Assembly (NCBI RefSeq): GCF_947501665.1
Contig: NZ_CANMWS010000016.1
Location: 1-64,000 of the forward strand
Reading direction: 5' to 3'
From: an uncultured Shewanella sp.
GTDB taxonomy: Bacteria > Pseudomonadota > Gammaproteobacteria > Enterobacterales > Shewanellaceae
Length of the DNA: 64,000 bases
Every line of letters starts with the position of its first letter. Positions within the stretch are counted from its first letter, which is position 1. Shown here piece by piece: positions 56,838-64,000 of this stretch. The position numbers were made by a program, and so were the translations under genes. The notes under the pieces were generated by a model. That model did not search any database. It was not told where the DNA came from and saw only the letters and a program-made list of their open reading frames with translations.

Positions 56838-57875
56838 TCACTTATTCGCGTTGATAAGTTCCTCTCGAACAATCGCAGCGCCAGCACTTAAGGCCTTGAG
56901 TTTGCCTGTTGCCACGGTGTGAGATAGGGGCGTCATGCCGCAGTTGGTGCAAGGGTAGAGCTTGTCGGCATCGACAAATTGAAGGGCGCGTCGAAGAGTA
57001 TCAGCCACTTCCTCTGGTGTTTCAATGGTGTTGGTTGCAACATCAATGGCGCCGACCATGACTTTTTTACCTCGAATGAGTTCAAGCAGCTCCATTGGCA
57101 CGTGAGAGTTGTGGCATTCGAGTGAAATAATGTCGATACTCGATTGTTGCAACTTGGGAAATGCCTCTTCGTATTGTCGCCACTCAGAGCCTAAGGTCTT
57201 TTTCCAATCAGTATTGGCTTTAATGCCATAACCGTAACAGATATGCACTGCGGTTTCGCATTTCAGTCCTTCAATGGCGCGCTCTAACGTGGCGATGCCC
57301 CAATCATTGACGTCATCAAAAAACACATTAAAGGCGGGCTCATCAAATTGGATAATATCCACGCCAGCGGCTTCTAATTCTTTGGCTTCTTGATTAAGAA
57401 TTTTGGCAAATTCCCAGGCGAGTTTTTCGCGACTTTTGTAATGAGCATCATACAATGTATCGATCATGGTCATGGGGCCTGGGAGTGCCCATTTGATGGG
57501 TTGCTTAGTTTGCTGGCGTAAAAATTTGGCATCTTCAACAAAAACAGGCTTTTGGCGTGAAACTGCACCGACGACGGTGGGCACACTGGCATCATAGCGA
57601 TTACGAATTCTCACGGTTTGTCGTTGCTCAAAATCGACGCCGTTAAGGTGCTCAATAAAGGTCGTGACAAAATGCTGCCGTGTTTGCTCGCCATCACTGA
57701 CTATATCAATACCGGCGTGTTGTTGATCTTGCAGTGCTAAACGTAACGCATCATGTTTACCGGCCACTAATTCTTCATTTTGCAATTTCCAAGGTGACCA
57801 AAGTGTCTCAGGTTGTGCCAGCCAAGTGGGTTTCGGTAAGCTGCCTGCCGTTGATGTCGGTAATAGTGTTTTCAT
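56838..57875 (-). CDS. mesD: Core methionine synthase MesD (folate-independent, MetE-C fold)
   Basis: 345 residues, equivalent to only the C-terminal catalytic domain of MetE. Homocysteine/zinc ligands are visible: a His in HICYGYG near 212, ECHNSH near 254, and the Cys of PCTNCGM near 311. Short MetE-like proteins paired with DUF1852 belong to the MesD family described by Price and co-workers, which make methionine without a folate donor and need the partner MesX and oxygen; the methyl donor is not settled. The DUF1852 gene lies 44 bases upstream in the same operon. Confidence 0.85.
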   Translation of the reverse strand: MKTLLPTSTAGSLPKPTWLAQPETLWSPWKLQNEELVAGKHDALRLALQDQQHAGIDIVSDGEQTRQHFVTTFIEHLNGVDFEQRQTVRIRNRYDASVPTVVGAVSRQKPVFVEDAKFLRQQTKQPIKWALPGPMTMIDTLYDAHYKSREKLAWEFAKILNQEAKELEAAGVDIIQFDEPAFNVFFDDVNDWGIATLERAIEGLKCETAVHICYGYGIKANTDWKKTLGSEWRQYEEAFPKLQQSSIDIISLECHNSHVPMELLELIRGKKVMVGAIDVATNTIETPEEVADTLRRALQFVDADKLYPCTNCGMTPLSHTVATGKLKALSAGAAIVREELINANK

Positions 57876-57919
57876 AATAGATAATGCCGTTTATTTGGAT
57901 TGATGATTGAACGTGACGA

Positions 57920-58894
57920 TTAAGCTTGGTTAGCTGACCATTGCTCAAGAACAGTTTGGTAAGGCTTGATGAAGTGCTCCTGGGCAAACTTCCCTTGTTC
58001 ATTGGCTAATCGGCTGCGCTCTTCTCGGTCATACACTATTTGTGTTAATGAATGATCCAGATTCTTCAAATTGGGTTGGTAGGATGTGCCTGCAACCGCA
58101 TTGGCATTATAAATCTCAGGTCGATAGATTTTTTGAAACGTTTCCATGGTGCTGATGGTTCCGATAAGCTCAAGGCTGGTGTAATCATTGAGCAAATCAC
58201 CAAAGAAATAGAACGCCAAGGGAGCAACACTGTTTTGAGGCATAAAATAACGCACCTGTAAGCCCATTTTTTTAAAATATTGCTCAGTCAGTGAGGTGTC
58301 ATTGGGCTGGTATTCAATGCCTAATACAGGGTGGTGATTGTCAGTACGCTGATAGATTTTGTTATCCGATACACTCAGACAGATCACCGGTGGCTTAGTA
58401 AAGTTTTGTTGGTAACTATCTGAATTTACAAAGTGCTGAAACAGTTTACCGTGCAGCTCGCCAAAGTTATTTGGAATACTAAATTGAGGCTTATCTTTAT
58501 TGTGCTCCGACAGTAATACACTAAAATCGTAATCTCGTACATACGAGGAAAAATTATTACCGACAATGCCTTCAATACGCTGGTTTGTTTTATGATCGAC
58601 AATATGGGTTTTCAATACTTCAATGGATGGAAAGGGCGCTGCGTCGCCTCCGACTTTCATATCAATGGAAATAATGTCAAGTTCGACAGAATAGCGATCG
58701 CCTTTGGGGTTATCCCAATGGGCTAATGCATTAAAGCGATTATCAATCATGGTTAACGCGTTGCGTAAGTTAGCTTGGCGGTAGTCCCCTCTCGCTAAAT
58801 TGGCAAAGTTGGTCGTGATCCGCGTATTATCAGCTGGGTGATAGTTTTCATCGAGAGAAATGCGTTTAATGGTAAAGGTAAAATCTGTATTCAT
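57920..58894 (-). CDS. mesX: DUF1852 protein MesX, partner of MesD
   Basis: 324 residues of the DUF1852 family. Recognised by start (MNTDFTFTIKRISLDENYHP) and by ARGDYRQANLRNALTMIDNRFNALAHWDNP in pattern (key part YRQANLRNALTMIDNRFN), and by the constant pairing with mesD. Family work shows it is required for MesD-type methionine synthesis, perhaps supplying the methyl donor; enzymatic activity is unknown. An AGGAT site precedes ATG 58894. The 290 bases upstream hold no clear MetJ box or riboswitch. Confidence 0.85.
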   Translation of the reverse strand: MNTDFTFTIKRISLDENYHPADNTRITTNFANLARGDYRQANLRNALTMIDNRFNALAHWDNPKGDRYSVELDIISIDMKVGGDAAPFPSIEVLKTHIVDHKTNQRIEGIVGNNFSSYVRDYDFSVLLSEHNKDKPQFSIPNNFGELHGKLFQHFVNSDSYQQNFTKPPVICLSVSDNKIYQRTDNHHPVLGIEYQPNDTSLTEQYFKKMGLQVRYFMPQNSVAPLAFYFFGDLLNDYTSLELIGTISTMETFQKIYRPEIYNANAVAGTSYQPNLKNLDHSLTQIVYDREERSRLANEQGKFAQEHFIKPYQTVLEQWSANQA

Positions 58895-59186
58895 GGTGAT
58901 CCGGTATCCTATTTCTGAGGTAAAGAACCTGAGATAAAACGCAATGTCTGGCTTGCTCTCTTGGCCTGTTTAATTTGCTGATGACTCTCAACCCATCCAT
59001 CAGCTGTACAGCCCTAGTGTTAATGGCTTAGTGAGTTTTATACTGGGTTCGCGTCAAGATGAAAAGCGCATTTATTTCACCTTCAACATGAGAAATATTC
59101 ATCAGCTATTTATTTGAATGTTAGCGCGGGTGTCAGCTATATTGATTGGCGTTTATTAACCCTCGATGAAATAAGAAGTGAGCTGA

Positions 59187-59999
59187 ATGAGTGAATTAGT
59201 GTTATTGATAATATTTTGCGCGTTATTGGGCAGTGGCGTTGGTTTTTTAGCGGGCCTGTTAGGCATTGGCGGCGGATTAATTATTGTACCCGTGCTGAGC
59301 AGTATTTTACTTCACTTTGATGTTTTACCCTCTGAGCAGGTGGTTATCGTTGCCATTGCAACGTCATTGGCGTCAATATTATTCACATCCACTTCTTCGG
59401 CCATTGCCCATCATAAAAAGGGCAATGTGCCTTGGGAGCTTGCGCCTTGGATCATGACTGGCGTGGCGCTGGGTGCGCTGATCAGCGGCTTTATGGCTGC
59501 ACTCTTACCCGAACAAACGGTTCGTTTAGTGTTTGTTATCAGTGTGGTACTCATCGCGTGCAAAATGCTGTATAGCAGCACCAAAAGTGACACGGCGACT
59601 GAGCGACAAATGCCGAATAAAGGACTGTTAACCTTTTTTACCACCATCACGGGTGGTTTATCTGCCATGATAGGCATCGGCGGTGGTGCTCTATTAGTGC
59701 CTTTGCTGACGTTTTTCTCACTGGACATGAAAAAAGCCATTGGGTGTGCATCTGCTTGCGGGATTGTTATCGCTTTATTTGGTTCAATCGGTTACATCAG
59801 CTCAGGCAGTGCGCATTTTGCGTTAGCAGATGGGTTTGCTGGATTCGTTTATTTACCGGCTTTATTGGGGATTGTGTGCACGTCTTGGTTTACCGCGCCT
59901 TTAGGCGCTAAAGCGACACATTACTTACCAGTATCAACCATTAAGAAAATCTTTGCCGTGTTATTGTTGGTGATGGCCGCCAACATGATGATGCATTAA
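59187..59999 (+). CDS. TauE/SafE family sulfite/sulfonate exporter-like permease
   Basis: 270-residue membrane protein with about eight helices in two repeats, each beginning with a Gly-rich helix (GFLAGLLGIGGGLIIVP at about 19-35 and GGLSAMIGIGGGALLVPL at about 160-177), which is diagnostic of TauE/SafE (DUF81). Family members export sulfite, sulfoacetate or related sulfur compounds. It diverges from mesX, so a link to sulfur amino acid metabolism is possible but speculative. AAGAAGTGAG precedes ATG 59187. Confidence 0.9.
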   Translation: MSELVLLIIFCALLGSGVGFLAGLLGIGGGLIIVPVLSSILLHFDVLPSEQVVIVAIATSLASILFTSTSSAIAHHKKGNVPWELAPWIMTGVALGALISGFMAALLPEQTVRLVFVISVVLIACKMLYSSTKSDTATERQMPNKGLLTFFTTITGGLSAMIGIGGGALLVPLLTFFSLDMKKAIGCASACGIVIALFGSIGYISSGSAHFALADGFAGFVYLPALLGIVCTSWFTAPLGAKATHYLPVSTIKKIFAVLLLVMAANMMMH

Positions 60000-60058
60000 T
60001 GCCACTAAGATTTGAATTTGATATTGCGTTAATTTACAGATTTTATTGACTATTTATG

Positions 60059-60083
60059 TTGCATCATTTACTTAATGATGCAA
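60059..60083 (+). promoter_or_regulatory. Perfect hairpin in the GNAT leader
   Basis: TTGCATCATT pairs perfectly with AATGATGCAA around TACTT. It lies 36 bases upstream of the chosen GNAT start and may be a terminator remnant, operator or leader structure. It supports starting the gene after it, not at ATG 60056. Confidence 0.5.
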
Positions 60084-60118
60084 CATACGAAATGAATTTC
60101 CATGGAGTGGCAAGAGTG

Positions 60119-60586
60119 ATGATAGAAAAACTGGAACATAAAAATGAAGCAGTATCGAGGCAGATTTTTAGGGTTTTTCAGCGTGCCTATCAACAAGAAG
60201 CGCAATTGATTGGTGTGGCTGATTTCCCGCCTTTACGGCGCTGGGTGAAAGATATTGAGCGGACGAACAGTGAGTTTTATGGGATAAAACGCCATGAAGT
60301 GCTTGCGGCGGTGATTGAAATTGAAGTGACCAAGCAGCAACTGGATATTCACAGCTTAACGGTTGACCCTGAATACGTTAGAAGGGGGCTTGCTGATCAG
60401 TTAATTCGTTATGTATTGGCCCAAATGGATTGCTCACAAGCCATTGTTGAAACGGCAGTAGCGAATAGTCCTGCCATTAATTTATATAAAAAGCATGGTT
60501 TTGTGGAATATAAAAGATGGGTGCCATCCCATGGTATTCCTAAACTAGCCTTGTCAGTCAAATGGGCTGTTGACACTGTTAATTGA
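60119..60586 (+). CDS. GNAT family N-acetyltransferase
   Basis: 155 residues from ATG 60119 (MIEKLEHKNEAVSRQIF), chosen because GGAG lies just upstream and the earlier in-frame ATG at 60056 would read through a perfect hairpin. GNAT motif A is clear: LDIHSLTVDPEYVRRGLADQLIRY, with the R-x-x-G-x-A acetyl-CoA loop (RRGLA) near 97. Motif B is ANSPAINLYKKHGFVEYKRW. No partner gene shows its substrate. It converges on dsbB across a bidirectional terminator. Confidence 0.87.
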   Translation: MIEKLEHKNEAVSRQIFRVFQRAYQQEAQLIGVADFPPLRRWVKDIERTNSEFYGIKRHEVLAAVIEIEVTKQQLDIHSLTVDPEYVRRGLADQLIRYVLAQMDCSQAIVETAVANSPAINLYKKHGFVEYKRWVPSHGIPKLALSVKWAVDTVN

Positions 60587-60655
60587 TAAGTTATTTTTTG
60601 CTATTGCTCAACGAGCGGCTTCACTGTGGCTTCTTTGGAGGGGATGAATAAAATA

Positions 60656-60687
60656 AAAAATGCGGCCTTGAAAAAGGTCGCATTTTT
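60656..60687. terminator. Bidirectional intrinsic terminator
   Basis: AAAAATGCGGCCTT pairs with AAGGTCGCATTTTT (one G-T pair) around GAAA. A and T runs flank the stem, fitting the convergent GNAT and dsbB genes. Confidence 0.88.
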
Positions 60688-60724
60688 CATTGATATAACG
60701 GCATGACTGTTAAGTATTGAACAC

Positions 60725-61264
60725 TTACATTTTGAACATGGGGCGATGAGGTGTATTTACATTTTTCATTAGGGCTGGAATGATGAATATGACTAAAGCA
60801 ATGCAGTAGGCACTGAAAATGCCTATCATCCATTGACTCATAGACAACCCGCCAAAAATCCAGGGCGTGTCTGTACACATGCCTGATGGCATGAAAACAC
60901 TGGGGAACCATTCATGTAAGGGCATCCAGCTTGGGAATTCGGGTAAAAACGCACAAGTGGCAAAAGGGGAAGGGTTGGTTTGTAGATTGACCAAGTCGAT
61001 GGCAAATTTAAGCCCCCAAATACTGCTTACTCCCCAAAGGATTATGGCCAAAAAGCGGATGAAGCGAGAGCGATAACCCAATGTGCCGATAATACCCGCC
61101 ACAATCAAGCCGACCACAGCAAGTCGCTGGTAGATACACATTACACAAGGGCTAAGATAGAGGCCATATTGAAAAAACAGGGCGATGATAAGCAGTAAGG
61201 CTGACCCCATTGTCAGCGTTAACCAAGCTAGGCGGGATTGTGCAAAATGAATCAAAGTGTTCAA
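60725..61264 (-). CDS. dsbB: Disulfide bond formation protein B
   Basis: 179-residue inner-membrane protein with four helices. Both redox pairs are present: C40-V-M-C43 (LSPCVMC) at the periplasmic end of helix 1 and C103/C129 in the second loop. It reoxidises periplasmic DsbA and passes electrons to quinones. The start is TTG 61264, seven bases after AGGAG, in frame with the expected N-terminus (MNTLIHFAQSRLAWL). It lies downstream of nhaB, with a hairpin between; the nhaB-dsbB order is shared with E. coli and Shewanella relatives. Confidence 0.96.
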   Translation of the reverse strand: MNTLIHFAQSRLAWLTLTMGSALLLIIALFFQYGLYLSPCVMCIYQRLAVVGLIVAGIIGTLGYRSRFIRFLAIILWGVSSIWGLKFAIDLVNLQTNPSPFATCAFLPEFPSWMPLHEWFPSVFMPSGMCTDTPWIFGGLSMSQWMIGIFSAYCIALVIFIIPALMKNVNTPHRPMFKM

Positions 61265-61282
61265 AAGAGTTCTCCTAAATAA

Positions 61283-61306
61283 AACGCACTGTGAGAAGTG
61301 CGTTTC
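61283..61306 (-). terminator. Terminator hairpin between nhaB and dsbB
   Basis: AAACGCACT pairs perfectly with AGTGCGTTT around a six-base loop; on the minus strand the stem is followed by a TTTTATTT tract. It probably ends part of the nhaB transcripts before dsbB. Confidence 0.75.
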
Positions 61307-61341
61307 AATTAAAGCCTAAATTCTACCTAAGTGTATCATTC

Positions 61342-62922
61342 TTAGTGATTAGATGTTGCTTTGTTTACGATGCCCGAGGCTTCAGAAATCAGTTGATTAT
61401 CATAGAGCATTTGGGTGAAATGCTCTAGCGTGCCTAGCTGGATCATCAAGATACCAATAATCGATAACACAATAGTGTAAGGCAGTGCCATCCAGACCAT
61501 ACGACCATAAGATAAGCGGACGAGGGGGGCGATAGCCGAAGTCAGTAAGAATAAGAATGCCGCTTGACCATTGGGGGTGGCGACAGAAGGTAAATTGGTT
61601 CCTGTATTAATGGCAACAGCTAATAAATCAAATTGATCGCGGCTAATTCGGCCATCCAGTAGGGCGGTTTTAACTTCGTTAATATAAACCGTGCCGACGA
61701 AGACATTGTCACTCACCATTGATAATAAGCCATTGGCGATATAAAAAATCACTAATTGCGTGTTACCTTCAAAACTCAGCGCCCATTGGATCACCGGAGC
61801 AAAAAGTTGTTGGTCGATAATCACTGCAACAATAGCAAAAAAGACGGCCAAAAGAGCAGTAAAAGGCAAGGCTTCTTCAAAGGCTTTACCCAGAGAGTGC
61901 TCATTGGTGATGCCATTAAATGCAGTGGCTAAAATAATAACCGATAAACCAATTAAACCGACAGAGGCTAAATGAAGCGCAAGGCCTGCGATAAGCCAAA
62001 CGCCGACAAGGGCTTGAATAATCAGTTTCATTTTATCATGGGGGGTACGGTGCGCGTCTTCATAAGCCGCAAATTCGGATAAAATTTTATGCACGGCATC
62101 AGGTAATTGCTGACCGTAACCAAATATTTTGAATTTCTCAACGAAAAAGCAAGTGATCACACCCGCCACCAGGACAGGCATAGTAATGGGGGCCATACGT
62201 AAGAAAAACTCCCCAAAACTCCAATTAGCTTGTGCGGCGATAATCAGGTTTTGAGGTTCACCCACCATAGTGGCGACGCCGCCTAAAGCCGTACCAACCC
62301 CCGCATGCATCAATAAATTACGTAAGAAACCTCTGAAAGACTCTAATTCTTCTTCGCACAATTGTTCGTGGCTGTCACTGGTATGGTCATGATTATCAGT
62401 AAAATTTTTACCTGAAGCCACCTTGTGATAGACGCTATAAAATCCGACCGCAACAGTAATAATGACGGCAATGACAGTCAGTGCATCAAGAAAAGCTGAT
62501 AAAAATGCTGAAGCAATACAAAACATTAAAGAGACAGCTATTTTTGAGCGAATTTGCGTAATGATTTTGGTGAAAATAAACAGCAATAGCTGTTTCATGA
62601 AATAAATCCCTGCCACCATGAAAATAAGTAGCAGTAATACTTCTAAGTTAGCTTCAATTTCATAGAGCACTTGGCTAGGGGAGGTCATGCCAATTGCAAT
62701 GGCTTCAATGGCCAATAAGCCGCCGGGTTGAAGTGGATAGCATTTGAGGGCCATGGCGAGTGTAAAAATAAATTCGATGACTAACAACCAGCCAGCAGTA
62801 AAGGGATCGATATAAAAAATAATGGGGTTGATGATGAGGAAAGTTAAGATTGTCAGCTTAAACCATTTAGGCGATTGGCCTAAGAAGTTATGAATAAAGG
62901 CTTGACTCATAGTCGTCGTCAT
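61342..62922 (-). CDS. nhaB: Na+/H+ antiporter NhaB
   Basis: 526 residues, close to the family's 513-530. About 12 membrane helices; exports Na+ in exchange for protons at the inner membrane. The N-terminus ([17 protein letters not shown]) and segments such as [38 protein letters not shown] and [20 protein letters not shown] are characteristic. ATG 62922 and the ATG four codons on are both possible starts. It is divergent from fadR, the conserved neighbour in this group. Confidence 0.96.
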   Translation of the reverse strand: MTTTMSQAFIHNFLGQSPKWFKLTILTFLIINPIIFYIDPFTAGWLLVIEFIFTLAMALKCYPLQPGGLLAIEAIAIGMTSPSQVLYEIEANLEVLLLLIFMVAGIYFMKQLLLFIFTKIITQIRSKIAVSLMFCIASAFLSAFLDALTVIAVIITVAVGFYSVYHKVASGKNFTDNHDHTSDSHEQLCEEELESFRGFLRNLLMHAGVGTALGGVATMVGEPQNLIIAAQANWSFGEFFLRMAPITMPVLVAGVITCFFVEKFKIFGYGQQLPDAVHKILSEFAAYEDAHRTPHDKMKLIIQALVGVWLIAGLALHLASVGLIGLSVIILATAFNGITNEHSLGKAFEEALPFTALLAVFFAIVAVIIDQQLFAPVIQWALSFEGNTQLVIFYIANGLLSMVSDNVFVGTVYINEVKTALLDGRISRDQFDLLAVAINTGTNLPSVATPNGQAAFLFLLTSAIAPLVRLSYGRMVWMALPYTIVLSIIGILMIQLGTLEHFTQMLYDNQLISEASGIVNKATSNH

Positions 62923-63234
62923 AAATTTTTCTCAGATAATAATTACTTTGATTTACATTGGAGAACATTTTAACAACATTTTTAACGTTGAAATAGCTAA
63001 AATCAAAGTAAGGGCCCAATAAATTTGTTGGTTGTAAAATACAGGGAAGTTTTAGATTAAGGAATCTTAATTGGTGAATTTTTCAAAAAAACATGACTTT
63101 TTGTCAAATACGTTCATTTAAACGTCAATATGTTGATTTGGGTGAGAGAAATGTGAGAGATAAGGTTTCCATTTTTTATGGCTCTGGTATGATCAGTAGA
63201 CAAGTTAATGCTAATAATGGGATGACAAGGGCTG
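62923..63234. other. Divergent nhaB-fadR intergenic region
   Basis: About 310 AT-rich bases that must hold both promoters, plus a candidate FadR operator at 63182-63198. An antisense frame across 63114-63365 is judged a shadow of fadR. Confidence 0.55.
63182..63198. promoter_or_regulatory. Candidate FadR operator upstream of fadR
   Basis: CTCTGGTATGATCAGTA resembles the FadR box family typified by ATCTGGTACGACCAGAT (matching 12 of 17 bases by eye, including the TCTGGT half). It lies about 37 bases before the fadR ATG, suggesting autoregulation. The nearby divergent nhaB might also be affected. Confidence 0.5.
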
Positions 63235-63954
63235 ATGATAATCAATGCCAAAGGTCCTGCAAGCTTTGCAGAAAAGTATATTGTACGGTCCATTTGGGAC
63301 AATAAGTTCCCCCCAGGTTCCATTTTACCCGCCGAAAGAGAGTTGTCTGAGTTAATTGGCGTCACACGAACGACCTTACGGGAAGTGCTTCAGCGTCTTG
63401 CACGTGATGGATGGTTGACGATTCAGCATGGTAAACCCACTCGAGTTAATAATTTTTGGGAAACGTCGGGGCTGAATATTTTAGAGACCATCGCAGAATT
63501 AAATCCAGATGGTTTTCCTGAACTCGTGGATCAATTGCTGTCAGCAAGAAGCAATGTCAGCGCGATTTATTTTAAAGGCGCTATTCGCAATAATCCTGAT
63601 AAAGCCGTGGATATTTTGGCGCAAATCCACACTTTAGAAGATACAGCGCAAGCTTATGCTGATTTTGATTATCAATTACAGCACACCTTGGCTTTTTCTT
63701 CAGGTAATCCTTTATATGTGCTTATTTTAAATGGATTTAAAGGTCTTTATAGCCGTGTCGGTCGTTATTATTTTTCCAGCAGTGATGCCAGAGCGTTAGC
63801 ACTGGATTTTTATAAACAGCTCGAAGTGTTAGCACAAAGTGGTCATTATCATGAAGTGACTTCATTAATGCGTAATTATGGCATTAATAGTGGTGTGATG
63901 TGGCAAAGTTTGCGCGATGATATGCCTGTTGAGCTTGGGCAAAGTAACACTTAA
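63235..63954 (+). CDS. fadR: Fatty acid metabolism regulator FadR
   Basis: 239 residues, the length of E. coli FadR. GntR-type winged-helix domain with the diagnostic block [16 protein letters not shown] then [18 protein letters not shown] (about 27-62) and [14 protein letters not shown]. The C-terminal helical domain binds long-chain acyl-CoA, which releases DNA. It represses fad degradation genes and activates fab genes. Start ATG 63235 gives the expected [16 protein letters not shown]. Last complete gene in the window; only 46 bases follow. Confidence 0.97.
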   Translation: MIINAKGPASFAEKYIVRSIWDNKFPPGSILPAERELSELIGVTRTTLREVLQRLARDGWLTIQHGKPTRVNNFWETSGLNILETIAELNPDGFPELVDQLLSARSNVSAIYFKGAIRNNPDKAVDILAQIHTLEDTAQAYADFDYQLQHTLAFSSGNPLYVLILNGFKGLYSRVGRYYFSSSDARALALDFYKQLEVLAQSGHYHEVTSLMRNYGINSGVMWQSLRDDMPVELGQSNT

Positions 63955-64000
63955 ATAGTGTGATGGAAAGTCACTTATGTTTTGTGATTAAGCCGCCTTT

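Overview
The window reads as a chromosomal segment of a marine gammaproteobacterium of the Alteromonadales, most likely Shewanella or a close relative. The base composition is AT-rich. The evidence is the protein sequences (FadR, NhaB, DsbB, MetG and Mrp are close to the enteric/Shewanella type) and gene blocks typical of this group: metG divergent from mrp-udk-dcd, then pabC-mltG-tmk-holB-tatD, and fadR divergent from nhaB-dsbB. No rRNA or tRNA gene was seen. This assignment rests on recall of families, not on a search.

Layout. 1-10 kb is a loose, partly decaying region. It holds a heptamer tandem repeat, an alanine/sodium symporter pseudogene, a secreted metzincin protease, a small exported protein, a frameshifted metallo-beta-lactamase-fold gene bracketed by related short repeats, a sugar transporter and a short-chain dehydrogenase. 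10.5-23.0 kb is a tight 11-gene minus-strand operon in which most genes overlap by 1-7 bases. It encodes a KAS III-type condensing enzyme, a 3-beta-HSD/epimerase-type reductase, an MBL hydrolase, a PaaK/F390-synthetase-like adenylating enzyme, an ATP-grasp ligase, a Rieske oxygenase, a serine hydrolase, three paralogous GNAT/FemAB-like transferases and an LplT-like MFS carrier. It looks like an uncharacterised small-molecule or lipid biosynthesis and export pathway and is the best candidate for an undescribed system here.

23-47 kb is mostly conserved chromosome: an S9 peptidase, CitMHS transporter, beta-propeller lipoprotein, Nif3-like protein, metG, mrp, udk, dcd, pabC, mltG, tmk, holB, tatD, rsmF, a fused SpmA/SpmB-like membrane protein and ycgN. 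Two proteins stand out: a 555-residue protein with an OTU-protease-like C-terminus (31.6-33.3 kb), and an alkaline-phosphatase-superfamily protein that seems to lack the usual catalytic motifs (45.7-46.8 kb).

47.3-56.8 kb is an accessory island. It has a Gabija-type anti-phage pair (gajA-gajB; GajA carries a 12-fold Glu-Thr repeat tail), then two direct copies of a 51-bp attC-like element bracketing a small frameshifted membrane gene and a convergent pair that looks like a lysozyme-type (T6SS-style) effector with a lipoprotein immunity partner. A diverged 3'-end fragment of a core methionine synthase gene and a Kelch-repeat protein follow.

56.8-64 kb returns to ordinary genes: the folate-independent methionine synthase pair mesD-mesX (DUF1852), a TauE/SafE exporter, a GNAT, dsbB, nhaB and fadR, with a probable FadR operator between nhaB and fadR. 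Intrinsic terminators separate most convergent pairs.
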